Shown here piece after piece: positions 43,034-53,423 of a DNA stretch of 64,000 nucleotides. Numbering within the stretch: the stretch's first letter is position 1; each line of letters begins with the position of its first letter. Below the pieces are notes generated by a model, which saw only the letters and a program-made list of their open reading frames with translations, searched no databases and was not told the DNA's origin. A program made the translations under genes and the position numbers. Location: the NCBI GenBank assembly GCA_963575745.1, contig CAUYUJ010003035.1, forward strand, positions 10,001 through 74,000. The letters are read 5' to 3'. The DNA is from Prorocentrum cordatum (lineage: Eukaryota; Sar; Dinophyceae; Prorocentrales; Prorocentraceae).

Positions 43034-44440
43034 ATGCCGAAAACGTTTTGTCCATCCGTGTCAAGAATCCCAAGAAGACGTTCGGAGCAGCTCGCAGTGA
43101 TCGTTCTTGTGCTGACGTCGCCCGCAGGCGCCCTAACGACGGGCAGGGGCCCCAATTCGCAACCCGCGCCGCGCTCTCGGCAGACGCCCGTGCTGGAGGC
43201 GCCCACCTTCCTGGCACCCGCTGCCGTTGAGGAGGTGCAGGCTCACGTGCGGGCATGGTTCGACGTGGTCGAGTCGGAGCTGGCGGCGGTCAATTACTCG
43301 ACGCGTCCGGCCTGCGTACCTGTGGCCAGCGCGTACATCAGCCTGGTAGTCCACATCTCGGAGAGCAGGTACGAACTCCATTGTGGTGAGTTCAGTGGCT
43401 CTCGCGGCCCGCCCCTGAGGGATGTCTTGGACGTGATCGTGCCAGGCCTTCCCGCTGATGTGGACGTGTACGTGCCCTTCGGTCTGCACGACGGCGTGCA
43501 GAACGTCCATGGCGGCAACCTTGGCATACCAGTCCTCGGCGCTATGTATCACCCGCTGTTTTCCTCCATTGCCGTGCCCTTCGCGATGGGCACCCGCCGG
43601 TCCAAGCTGCCATATGTCAACACGCCGGTTGTCGGCTGGGACCACTTTGCGAAGGAGTGGCTGAAATGTAATAGCACTGGCGCGCGCATCAAGAAGGCTG
43701 TCTTCCGCGGCAGGACGACGTGGAGGGGGATGAAGTACGGGACATGCACGCAGAGCTGCGGCTGGGAAGACAATGGCCGCTGGCTCATACACATGCTTGG
43801 CGAGTCTCACCCCGACGTGTTCGACACTTCTGTCTCCAAGATCCAAAAGAGAAGCCATGGCAGTGACTTCCTGCCCTTACCGGAACAGCTGTGCAACTAC
43901 CAGGCTATATTGAACGTGGGGAGCAACTCCGATTGGGCCGAAAGACTCAGGCAGTGTTTTTATGGAAACGCCGTCGTCATGTTGCCCGAAAATTCGCCAT
44001 CCGAGTTTTTCAACAGCTTCATGCGACCGTGGAGGCATTTCTGGCCCATCAAGTCTGACCTCAGCGATGTCGTTAAACAAGTGTCCCATGTCATGCTGCT
44101 GGAGAACACGTCGCGGCAGCTGCAGGGTCAGAAGGACTTTGCCAGAAAGTATTTGAGAGAGGATTTCATGTACTATTACAACAAGCTGATTCTCGAGGCT
44201 GACGCCACACCCGCCGACCCCCATATAAACGATTGCGCCTCCAGGGCTGCATTTCACGAGGCTTGTCCGAATCATAACGCGGCGTTCGACATTGTTCCTG
44301 TTGCTTCGTTGTTGTTATCGTACCTTTTGGTGCTCCTTTGTGGCCAAGCGCGGCGTCTCAGAGCTCCGAGTTGCGGAGGCCTCCGGGGGCCTCCTGGGAC
44401 CTCCTGGTGGCCTCCTGGGGTTTCCTCCTGGGCCTCCTGA
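43034..44440 (+). CDS. GT90 (CAP10-domain) glycosyltransferase
   Basis: 468 aa from the first in-frame ATG (MPKTFCPSVSR), one uninterrupted exon. A hydrophobic stretch near residues 20-34 (LAVIVLVLTSPAGAL) suggests a signal peptide or membrane anchor, so a secretory-pathway location is likely. Family features: KAVFRGRTTWRG (about 221-232); DFLPLPEQLCNYQAILNVG (about 275-293) with the sugar-nucleotide-site pattern Y...LN(V/L)xG.S..WAERL; and EFFNSFMRPWRHFWPI (about 324-339), then DLSDV. These match the POGLUT/CAP10 pattern, a family that transfers xylose or glucose; the substrate here is unknown. A second hydrophobic segment (418-437, VASLLLSYLLVLLCG) is followed by a 31-residue tail encoded by GGCCTCC minisatellite DNA. 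The spliced-leader relict upstream and the lack of introns suggest a retroposed gene. Confidence 0.8.
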   Translation: MPKTFCPSVSRIPRRRSEQLAVIVLVLTSPAGALTTGRGPNSQPAPRSRQTPVLEAPTFLAPAAVEEVQAHVRAWFDVVESELAAVNYSTRPACVPVASAYISLVVHISESRYELHCGEFSGSRGPPLRDVLDVIVPGLPADVDVYVPFGLHDGVQNVHGGNLGIPVLGAMYHPLFSSIAVPFAMGTRRSKLPYVNTPVVGWDHFAKEWLKCNSTGARIKKAVFRGRTTWRGMKYGTCTQSCGWEDNGRWLIHMLGESHPDVFDTSVSKIQKRSHGSDFLPLPEQLCNYQAILNVGSNSDWAERLRQCFYGNAVVMLPENSPSEFFNSFMRPWRHFWPIKSDLSDVVKQVSHVMLLENTSRQLQGQKDFARKYLREDFMYYYNKLILEADATPADPHINDCASRAAFHEACPNHNAAFDIVPVASLLLSYLLVLLCGQARRLRAPSCGGLRGPPGTSWWPPGVSSWAS

Positions 44441-44538
44441 GCGGGGGGGGGAGGAGTAGTTGGAGGATGAGAACGAGGTGGAGGGCGGGGAGGAGGAGGA
44501 GGAGGAAAAGGTTGAGTAGGAGATGGGCGTGAGGACTG

Positions 44539-44569
<31 letters not shown>

Positions 44570-44691
44570 AGAGGGTTAGAGGATGTTGGTCGGGATCTCG
44601 TGGTTGGCCTCCCGGGGGCCTCCTACCATTTCAGGAACATCTGCCGATGCGGGGAGGGGGGGGGGGGAGGGGAGAGTTGGATGAGGATAAA

Positions 44692-44722
<31 letters not shown>

Positions 44723-44800
44723 GAGGAGGAGGAGGAGGAGGAGGAGGAGGAGGAGGAGGAGGAGGAGGAGGAGGAGGAGGAGGAGAAGAGGAGGAAGTGG
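44375..44800. repeat. GGCCTCCTGGG units and GGA/GAC tracts
   Basis: GGGGGCCTCCTGGG units (44380-44430) overlap the 3' end of the GT90 gene. (GAC)n follows at 44537-44565 and (GGA)n at 44697-44785. Confidence 0.85.
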
Positions 44801-44919
44801 GCGATGAGTAGGGTGCGGGGGTGAAAAGGGCGACGACGGCGACGACGACAATAGAGGGCTCATGGATAGTAGTCGGGAGGACGTAGTCTGGAGGACGGGG
44901 AGGGGGAGGAAAAGTGCAG

Positions 44920-45535
44920 GTTGGACGCCTCTTGGGCGCCGTTCTGGGGTCTCTTGGGGCCCCTTTTGGGCCTCATGGGTTCGTCTAAGGGGGTCTAGGG
45001 GCACCTCCTGGGAGCTCCTGAGGGCCTTTTGGTTGCCTTTTGGATCGTGGGCCCCCTCCCGGCCCTCTCGTGGGCTCGTTTTCAGGCGGCCTTGGGCCGT
45101 GTCGGGTGCGTCAGGGGCCGTCTGGAGGCCCTCTGGGGCAATGTGGGGGCCCTCTTGAAGGCCTTTTGGGCCGTCCTGGGGCGACCTCGGGGGCGACCTC
45201 GGGGGCGTCATAAGGGCGTCTTGGAGCGTCGGACAGGCGGGAAAACGAGTTTGCTTAAAATGTACGTTTTACGAAGGGCATGGGGCCATTGTTGCGTCTG
45301 GGGACCCTGCTGGGGCACACATTCGGGGCACCTTGGGGGTCTTAGGGGGTTTTCGGGGGACCTCCTGGCAGCTCCTGACGGCCTGTTGGTTGCGTTTTGG
45401 ATCGTGGTCCCGCTCCCGGCCCTCTCGTGGGCTCGTTTTCAGGCGGCCCTGGGCCGTGTCGGGTGCGTAAGGGGCCGTCTGGAGGCCCTCTGGGGCAATG
45501 TGGGGGCCCTCTTGAAGGCCTTTTAGTAAATATTC
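44920..45535. repeat. Direct duplication spaced 357 bp, GGGGCCTCTTGG family
   Basis: About 180 bp ending GGCCCTCTTGAAGGCCTTTT occurs at about 44985-45168 and again at about 45342-45525, with few differences. It is made of diverged GGCCTCTTGGG-type units. Both copies lie upstream of the retroelement, so they are not its two LTRs. Confidence 0.8.
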
Positions 45536-45739
45536 TCCTCGCCGCCTCATACTGCACTTGCCTCTCTTGCTGCCTGCCTTGCCACACCTTGGCTCTGCGG
45601 TACCATTCCGCAGCTGTGTTTGCTCCCAGGTTAGAAAAGGAGCGTGCCGCCGCGCGCTCGCGTCCGGGGGTCGGCCGGCCGGCCTCCTCCCTTCCCATAC
45701 TTGAGTGCAGTTGCTTAACGGCTACTTCTAGTTGCATCG

Positions 45740-47334
45740 GTGTCTCATCCCGTACCCTCTACTACTGAGCAGAGTCAACACGATACCTTAATTCCTTTGT
45801 CATCTTACCACGATTCTCAGAGGAAAGACTGGTTATCAGCCGAAGCCCGCGACCAAGTCGCAACAGGGATGAGCTATGATGAGACAGCCGAATTGCCCGT
45901 CGGATCGCAAGTTGTACAACATGACGGGCGAGAAGTACAGGACAGCGGCCCGGGGAGGGGCCGCCTTCCCTCTTCTTCTATCACCACTCGGTTTTCTCGC
46001 GGAAGGAGCAGGGGAGAAATTATTGATTTGTCGATCGATGGTTCTCCCTCTCGAATTCCGATCGGTGATCGTGAACAGACCCCAGACCTGACGAGGCGGG
46101 GCGGCACAACAGCAAAGATCAGACGAGGAACGTTTTCGTCATGGGCTGCCGAATCCTCGGATACAATACATTCCAGCCCGATTGCCATGCGGACTATTGT
46201 GCCGGCCGCTGGCCAAGCCAATGGGCCGCAAGAGGCTGAGGGGTCCAGAGGCGTGTGCCCCACCGCCCCAGACGGATGGGGAAACGCTCAATGGACTCAT
46301 CCCATCCCGATAGCTTTGAACGGACAAACCGGCCAAGATAGTGACGAACAGCCCGATGATGGAGACGACATAAACTCCATGGAGGATGACATTGAATATG
46401 CCAACTATCAAGTATCACTGGGCCGAGATTTGTCCTCGATAATTGACGCAGACCACCCCGTCCAAGACGGGAGGTGGTCCCCTGGGCAGGAGACAATTGA
46501 GTGCGATCACGTGGAAACTCTTGGGAAAGCGTTTGCATAACCAGATTCAGATACCGAAGTAAGTGACCTGCTGCCCCAGGCGGTCGAGGTTGAAATGGAG
46601 TATCAGACTCAAGCGAAGCATGACCGGGGGATCACAGGACGAACTCCCGCTTCTCAGCTCAAGGAGCACAGGAATGAAGATTGCGGCTTGAACGATTCCC
46701 CGCATCAGGAAGGGTTCCATCGAACTGCCGTCGCCGCAGGCGATTGGCAACCGTCGATGCCCGCTGTAGTTGAGGATGATGAATTGCTCAACCCCCCAGC
46801 TTCGCTGAATGAGTTGGTCAGACAAGACGAGAGAGATGAGGAGTTTCGAGAGGCGGCTAGGCCGCCAGAGAGTACGCACACACGTCCCAGATCGTCTGCC
46901 TCGATCAGGGGAAGGCAGCAGATGCCACGATCTGGTACCCGATCCACTTCGAGGAGCAACAGTGCAATATCCATGCGCGAAACATGCTGGAGCTGGGGCC
47001 CCAACTGCCCGCCCCAGACGGAAAGCTGATGCCCGGGGAAAGCCCACATACCGAATGGGGCTTGCAGTCGCCCAGTATGTAGAAGTTGCTCAGACGTGTG
47101 TCCCAATTGTGGCAATCGATGGTGGTGTGAGGATTGCATTCCGATGGATGAGCATAATTGCTCATACCTTCTCATCCAGGCTGTGCAGGATCAGGCTAGA
47201 TTTGTTGAGGCCAGAATTGATCAAGAAATTCCAGCCCGGGAAGCCCAAAGGGCCGAGCCGGCCCGATTGGACCGAGAAGAAATGAATGCTGTCAGTGAGG
47301 ACGTTCGGAAGACGTTGAGGCTGAAAGACTCGCT
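45740..47334 (+). pseudogene. Gag-like N-terminal region
   Basis: One frame runs from 45740 to about 47334 with two in-frame stops (TAA 46538-46540, TGA 47027-47029). The sequence on both sides of each stop stays protein-like in the same frame. It is acidic and Ser-rich and shows no fold signature until a cysteine cluster at about 47060-47160 (CRSC, CPNC, WWCEDC), a small zinc-binding module resembling B-box or PHD-type fingers. The first codon is uncertain, because the frame opens with GTG and the first ATG is at about 45869. A frameshift near 47335 moves the frame on. Confidence 0.5.
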
Positions 47335-48520
47335 CTGGCCCATGCTGCCAGAAAGCGGGAACAAGAGCTGATGGAACATATGTCCCATCAAACCGCGGCT
47401 GTCAAGCAGCGCGCGGAAGAAGAAGAAGAAGAAGCCGAGAACATATATACTGAGATGATGGCCTCCGAACGACAGGCCGTTGTGACGGCGACCAGTCAGT
47501 CTGTTGATGCCAAGGCCGCATCCGCCGCTGTCGCGGCAGCGAGAATGGAAGGAGAGAGGGCCGCTACAGCCAGGGCAGAGCAAGAAAGACAGGAGCTCCA
47601 AGAACAACTTCAAACTGCCAGGCTGGAAGGCGGCCAATGCCCAGATTGTAGCTGCGACGATAGCTGATCATGATATTCAATATCGAGAAGAGCTTAAGTT
47701 ACATGAGAAAGCCAGAGCATCTCTTCAGCGTGTGCAGTTAGGCGACAGTACGTGCCCACCGGCCAAGCCGGCTGGGGCGAGTAGACGACCATCGCCGGCG
47801 GCCCAGCCGTCCGGCGCAACGTCTTCGCAGGCCCAGTCTGGCCCAACGACCGCGGGAAATGTGATGCCGCTGATGCTGAAGGTGAAGGCTGCGCCGCAGC
47901 CACAGCCCGCAAGATGGGCTGACGAAGAGAGTTGCTCGATTTGCTTCAATCCGAAAGTTGGAGAATGCGCCACTTGTGGACTGCCATGCTGCAAAGATCA
48001 CTTCAATACGAGCACCAGGCGGTGTTCTACATGCACTCAAAGAAAGAGTTTGCCGGCAGAACAGGAGAAATGGGACGATCAATGGCAAACCCACAGTGTT
48101 GATCATGACTTTCGGGCTCAATAGCGAAAGCTTCCTGGCGAATGTAGCGCTGATAAACTTAGCGCTCAGCGGGTGAAGGAGCAAACTGAGGAGCAGATTA
48201 GACTAAGCTCAGAAAGGTCAGTTGCCAACATTTGGGAGGGGGATGAGGCTCTGGCACGCCTAGTTGCATCGGAGAAAGAGGTAATGAAGCTCAAAGCTAT
48301 CATCGCCGAGTCCTTTCCGTACGGTGAGAAGGAACAGGACAAATTGCCCAAGTTTAGTCCATTTGATATGCCTCTGCTTCCACAGGAAGTGCCCGTAAGG
48401 CCTGTCATGCGACCCCATTATGCCATTCCTGGCCCTGCAATCGAAGGTCGGGCCAAGCCTGGTGCCTCCGAGAGTGGTCTACCTAACAATGCGAATTCAC
48501 AGGTGCCAACGATGGCATGA
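47335..48520 (+). pseudogene. Coiled-coil and zinc-finger region upstream of gag core
   Basis: After a shift, a Glu/Ala/Gln-rich coiled coil (AEEEEEEAEN through ERQELQEQLQTARLE) continues after a one-base insertion near 47630 as AANAQIVAATIADHD. A second cysteine cluster, SCSICFNPKVGECATCGLPC (47933 on), with CKDH and CSTC looks like a RING/B-box-type zinc site. An in-frame TAG lies at 48122-48124, after which the frame continues to a TGA at 48518. The intact protein may have been an oligomerising capsid-associated region; that role is inferred from position only. Confidence 0.45.
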
Positions 48521-48659
48521 CCCTCGTTAACTATCATCCGTTCACCAAGGGCGGATCTGTGAAACCGGCGGCGGCCATGCGCCAGCGGCTACGCCGCCCG
48601 GCGGGGCAGGACAGGACAAGGGTGGGGATGGCAGTAGCGCCGCGCCAAGTGCTGAGATT

Positions 48660-49695
48660 TTGTCGGCACTCAATGGCGCCATTCGCGACCAGCCAGAGAA
48701 GCCGCCTCCTGGGGGTCCGGGGGGGCCTGGGCCCCCAGGCGGTGGAGGTGGTCGTGGCGGACCTCAGGGCCCAGGAGAGCCACGTGACCCGGGGGGCCTT
48801 GATGAGTGCACCTTTTTTTCGACCAGTGGAGACAGGTTGGAAACAATCAGAATATTGATCTGATGGACATTCCTGATGTTACGAACATGCGGGAGTGGCA
48901 GATGCATGCAGTCCGCGCTATTGCTGGATCGTCTCCTGAGATTCAAGCAGCGCAGCGTTGGATCATGGAAGCTATGGACCCTGCTGTGGATAACGAACAG
49001 CTCAGAAATCCAGGCCGCTTCCAACGTCTAAACATCATGATCGCCACAAATTTGATTGAGAAGTTCAACAAGAGGCGTAGGAATCGCAGTCTGTCCAATC
49101 ATCACATACACTTCCTTCAACAGATTCGTCGAATGGAATATGGCGCTCAGAATGAGGAGAGACTCTTGACGGGGCGCGAGATGATACGAACCATTTGCTA
49201 TTGGTGTTCCGTCAGATCGGAGTTGGGTCAACATCGCATTTCGCGTGATATCTTCAAGGTAGTCATTGACCCTAATCGTCCAGGTGCTTACTTATATCAT
49301 TTCCATAGTGAATGTACAGACGTTTACCAACAGCCCTACGGCGTCCGACCTCCGTCTGATGAGATGCGAGCTTCGATCCATGCACACTTCATTGAGCAAT
49401 ACAGGAAGCCTAGAAAGTCAGATTTCGTTTGCCAGCTCTACGACTTGTCCAGATATAAGTTAGGAGAAGGTGTAAGGTCCTACGAATGGCTCATGTCTCA
49501 GATTGAAGCACTGATGTTGCGCGATAAGGAAGAATGGAACAACAGTATGCGTAGGGGTACTTTGAACCAGCGTGCACGACGGGCGCGATTGGGCGGAGGT
49601 GGAGGCAATGGCAATGACAATCGTCGAAATGCCAACGGCAAAGCCGCCCCGGCAGAAGTGGCAGCCCGTCTCGGGGGGCCGCGGAAGTTCTGAAG
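48660..49695 (+). pseudogene. Gag core
   Basis: A Gly/Pro-rich stretch (GGPGGPGPPGGGGG, frame from 48660) shifts frame near a T7 run (about 48812). It then runs as a clean 295-codon frame (48806-49693), helical and basic: NMREWQMHAVRAIAGSSPE, RFQRLNIMIATNLIEKFNKR, YLYHFHSECTDVYQQPYGVR and a Gly/Arg-rich end RRARLGGGGGNGNDNRR. Length, position and lack of enzyme motifs fit a copia Gag. I rely on context, since gag sequences are poorly conserved. Confidence 0.55.
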
Positions 49696-49881
49696 AGCGG
49701 ATTGACTAAGGGCGAGACGACGTGCAAGTTTGTACGTGAGGGCCAGACCTGCCCGAATGCAGGTCTGAGATGCCCGTTTAATCATAAGAAGCCCAAAGCT
49801 GCCGCGCCGGCCCAGCCGGCTGCGGGAACCAAGTCGAATGCTGCCCCGGCTCAGAACAAGAATCCCAGAGGGAGATAAGAG
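49690..49881 (+). pseudogene. CCCH zinc knuckle of gag
   Basis: In a shifted frame, CKFVREGQTCPNAGLRCPFNH gives C-x8-C-x6-C-x3-H, a CCCH RNA-binding finger in place of the usual CCHC retroviral knuckle. A Lys/Pro/Ala tail follows, ending in TAA at about 49878. The hairpin at 49806-49820 lies inside the tail. Confidence 0.6.
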
Positions 49882-50082
49882 AAACCCGACGCCCGAGGCC
49901 GAAAGGGGCAGAGCCGATCGCAGACTTCGACGGGTGGCCGTGGATAAGGAGCGCAACAACGGAACAGGAGTCAATCCAGCCGTTCGCGGGGAGAAGAGAG
50001 TACGCTGCCATGTTATGCTTATTCACGGGGCCCTAAGAATTGCCGTGGACCTCTAGACGGTTGCGCCAGACAACGCAGAGGC

Positions 50083-50391
50083 TTGACCGATGCAGTGAAG
50101 CTTAAGCGCGATAAGTATGAACAAGCGAAGCTTGACGCGGGACAGTCTCTGGGATATGAGCGTACAGTTAAACGAGCCAATGCCGCGGCTGCCAATGTCT
50201 CCTCAACTGCGGGTGATGGTGGCTCCAGGGCCTCCAGTGACAGTTCAGAGAAACGCAGGAAAGTTGGGGACAAGAACAAGGGCAGAGGCAAAGGCAAAGA
50301 CATGATCTGTCGCTGCTTCAGGGAAACAGGCGAATGCACGCGTGTCAAAGAGTGTTGGTTTGTCAAGACCACGCCCGACCATCCGTGACAT
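50083..50391 (+). pseudogene. Basic region with a second cysteine cluster
   Basis: A 101-codon Lys/Arg/Ser-rich frame ending in CRCFRETGECTRVKECWFVK. The Cys spacing resembles a degenerate second CCCH finger. It fits between gag and protease and has no enzymatic motif. Confidence 0.4.
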
Positions 50392-50533
50392 TGGCTTCGC
50401 ACTGGCGGCCCAGCCGCCAGTGCTGGAAGACTGATTTACATAATTTTGTTGAGGGTGCTCTTTCTTATCTTGATCGCTCGACGGATGCGGCGATGCCCGC
50501 GTCGGTCAAATCGAAAGCGGGGGGGGGGGGAAG

Positions 50534-51451
50534 GTGTCCACTGACCAAGTCAGCTTGGGTGCCATAGCGCGCCCCGCCCCGGTAGCTCGGGGCCTTCCTG
50601 GGCAGAAGCAGGCCGGCCCTCAATTTTCAAAGGCCTCTATAAGGTCTAGCGGAGGAATTGACAGGAATCCGTCCGGTGGAGATTTTCACCACGAATGCAG
50701 GGAGCAAGTCGAGAATATGGTAAATATCCTTGCAAATTTCCTGCATCCTCTTTCTCGGGGCGCTGTCGAGATGTACTGGAGCGACCCCACTAGTAAGAGT
50801 TGCATTCAATCTCAGGCAAAGGGTCGGCGCAAATTCCGCGTCCGATTTCTCCCCTCGACTGCGGGGCCCGCCATCGCTTGCAGGAAGGCGCGTCGCCGCG
50901 ACCTAGAAGAGGCGCCCTCAAGTGACAAAGACAGGTGGAGGTTCCCAGGAGAAAGACGCCGACAGATGTCCAGTCAGTCGAGAGCGTCTGCGGCGGAGGC
51001 CCTGATCAGGGCGTCAGACCTCCAAGGTGACGTCTGGCACCTCTGGTTGAGGGCTGAGGAGGGGGAATAGGGCCCACGCGGCACAGCCGCTGCGGGATGC
51101 ACAGACAAGGGTGCTGCGTATCTAGGAGCGCTGAGCTTTATTATTGATACAGGGTGTGGGCATAATCTCATAGCGGACGAGTATATTAAAAGTGCAGGTG
51201 CAATGGGACTGAGTCGAAAACTTCCGCAATCGATCACTCTGAATACTGCCGGGGGAGAGTCAGAAGCCCTCGGGTCGGTTCGCGTCGCATGCCTTAAATT
51301 TAAGGGTGGTCGTTTTAACGCTTTGGTCATGCCGGAGACCCCGCGCGTGATCTCGGTGGGGGAGCGGCGCATGGATCGCGGCTTTAGTTTCTTCTGGCCA
51401 GCAGGCCAAAGGCCCTGCCTATTGTTGCCCAACGGTGATTGGACTTGATCG
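50534..51451 (+). pseudogene. Aspartic protease region
   Basis: The frame runs from 50534 with an in-frame TAG at 51068-51070 and continues in the same frame as GAAYLGALSFIIDTGCGHNL. DTGCGH (51146-51163) is the retropepsin active-site D-(T/S)-G, and LNTAGGESEALG with SVRVACLKFKGG gives the flap-like and following strands. It ends in a TGA at 51446-51448. A shifted frame from 51439 carries on with LIVEGRIPYLTL, so the polyprotein originally continued. Confidence 0.65.
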
Positions 51452-51777
51452 TTGAGGGCAGGATTCCGTACTTGACCCTTTCAGGCAAAGAGGCGCTGGG
51501 TCAGTGGATGTGCGCGGTTGCCGCTGGGGAGGGTGAACCTCCCGAGCGGTGGTGTTGCGTGACGCCAGGCGCCAAAGCATTCCTGGGCAATGTGGGGTCA
51601 GCGGGAGGCCCTCCGCCCCATGCTGTTCAGACTCGCGTAACCATAGACCTGCATCCACATGAGTTGATTGGCAACCTCAGCTGCGTTGATGGGCGGCCGA
51701 CTGAGCTCGCGCCCGTTTTTCCGTCCTCATTAGTTTTTGCGGATACCATCACTTATTCCTACTATTCGCCTCATTAG
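51439..51777 (+). pseudogene. Protease-integrase linker
   Basis: A 112-codon frame that picks up from the protease after a frameshift. It has no recognised motif apart from continuity with the upstream frame. Confidence 0.35.
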
Positions 51778-51840
51778 GCTAGCGAAAGCGCTTGGAGTCG
51801 GACACCGACCGGCATTGCTGTCTCCAAATGTCTTTCGACT

Positions 51841-52440
51841 TTGCCTTGCCACGGCCAAGCCGTCGGTCAGACCGGTGAGCAGCCCGGCGAAACCGTGGCC
51901 CGCGCAGCCGCATATAAGAGCCCTTGCTGGCACGGGGTCTCAGGATACCTACCCTATGACATGGATCAAGGGTTGGATTCCAATGCGTGCGATGCGGCCC
52001 CCGGGCCCGAGGAGGGTGAAGTTGGAGACGCTGACGGTGTCGACCTAGTCGACATCGACGCATCGATGCAGAGGTTGAGGTGTCGGTTTCCCTTGCCGAG
52101 CGGCTCAAAAAGGCCGCAGCCTCCCTGCCGCATCTTCTTACTCATACCCCCAAGAACCCATATTGTTCAGTGTGCAATTGGGCCAGAGCTATCAGACGAC
52201 AGCTGCGCAAAGCGCGCAACAAAGGACTGAAGGTTCCCCGCCCATGCGCTAACCCCACTTCGTTTGGACACCTGACGACGATGCACCATTGGTTTGCGAT
52301 GGATGAACTCTCGTGGGGGCTCCACGATGAGACCGCGTGCGTGATTTTTCGCGACCGAGCAGCGGTTTTCCTCGCCGCTCAGGGTGTGCACGACAAGTCT
52401 GCGGTTCATGTTTGTATTTTTAAGTAAACCTCGAGGCCCC
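51841..52440 (+). pseudogene. Integrase zinc domain, first copy
   Basis: The linker frame (DGVDLVDIDAS) shifts near 52065 into SLAERLKKAAASLPHLLTHTP, then YCSVCNWA. H.(3-4)H...C..C is the integrase N-terminal zinc pattern. SFGHLTTMHHWFAMDELS follows, beginning the catalytic core with its first Asp. The frame ends at a stop created where the 555-bp duplication joins (TAA at 52426). Confidence 0.6.
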
Positions 52441-52995
52441 GGCGAAACCGTGGCCCGCGCAGCCGCATATAAGAGCCCTTGCTGGCACGGGGTCTCAGGA
52501 TACCTACCCTATGACATGGATCAAGGGTTGGATTCCAATGCGTGCGATGCGGCCCCCGGGCCCGAGGAGGGTGAAGTTGGAGACGCTGACGGTGTCGACC
52601 TAGTCGACATTGACGCATCGATGCAGAGGTTGAGATGTCGGTTTCCCTTGCGGAGCGGCTCAAAAAGGCCGCAGCCTCCCTGCCGCATCTTCTTACTCAT
52701 ACCCCCAAGAACCCATATTGTTCAGTGTGCAATTGGGCCAGAGCTATCAGACGACAGCTGCGCAAAGCGCGCAACAAAGGACTGAAGGTTCCCCGCCCAT
52801 GCGCTAACCCCACTTCGTTTGGACACCTGACGACGATGCACCATTGGTTTGCGATGGATGAACTCTCGTGGGGGCTCCGCGATGAGACCGCGTGCGTGAT
52901 TTTTCGCGACCGAGCAGCGGATTTCCTCGCCGCTCAGGGTGTGCACGACAAGTCTGCGGTTCATGTTTGTATTTTTAAGTAAACCTCGAGGCCCC
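51886..52995. repeat. 555-bp tandem duplication in integrase
   Basis: 51886-52440 and 52441-52995 are direct copies with about five substitutions seen by eye (for example C/T in GACAT(C/T)GACGC and T/A in GCAGCGG(T/A)TTTCC). 555 is divisible by three. Near-identity shows the duplication is much younger than the surrounding decay, or is an assembly artefact. Confidence 0.95.
52441..52995 (+). pseudogene. Integrase zinc domain, second copy
   Basis: Repeat of the zinc-domain segment, again with HTPKNPYCSVCNWA and WFAMDELSWGLRDE, ending in the same TAA (at 52981). The distal core starts just after it, so this copy is the one adjacent to the rest of integrase. Confidence 0.6.
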
Positions 52996-52999
52996 GGGA

Positions 53000-53416
53000 G
53001 AGAAGTTAGAGTACTGTTATACAGATGGTGCACGTGAGCTTGCAAGGGCATGTTACGAGCTCAAGATTGCCCATGATCCTACCATCCCAGGAAATAAGAA
53101 ACAAAACGCCGTTGCCGAGCGCGCGAACGACGCGGTACCGATGGGGGCCCGAGCGCTGCTCATGCAGGCTGACTTTGTCCGACGTATGGGGGCCCGACGT
53201 ATGCCCGATGGGGGCCCGACGTATGCCGTCCGATATTTTTGTCTTTGTTATGCTGCCAGGACCCCTGAGGAGGGGAAGTCTAGTTGGGAACGTCGCTTTG
53301 GACACATGTTTGAGGCGCCGCTTCTTCCTTTCGGGTCTCTCGTGCGCTATGTCCCTCCGCCGGGGTCAAGATTCTGGACAGCCAAGACTGGCGGGGCAAT
53401 GATCCCTGGGATATAG
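53000..53416 (+). pseudogene. Integrase catalytic core, distal part
   Basis: EKLEYCYTDGARELARA carries the second catalytic Asp (53024-53026) and NAVAERAND carries the Glu (53117-53119), 30 residues apart; the first Asp is in the preceding zinc-domain copy. SSWERRFGHMFEAPLLPFG is typical of the end of dinoflagellate copia integrases. An internal GARRMPDGGPT repeat comes from a small duplication (about 53166-53225) that inserts residues into the fold. Confidence 0.65.
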
Positions 53417-53423
53417 CTAGGGT

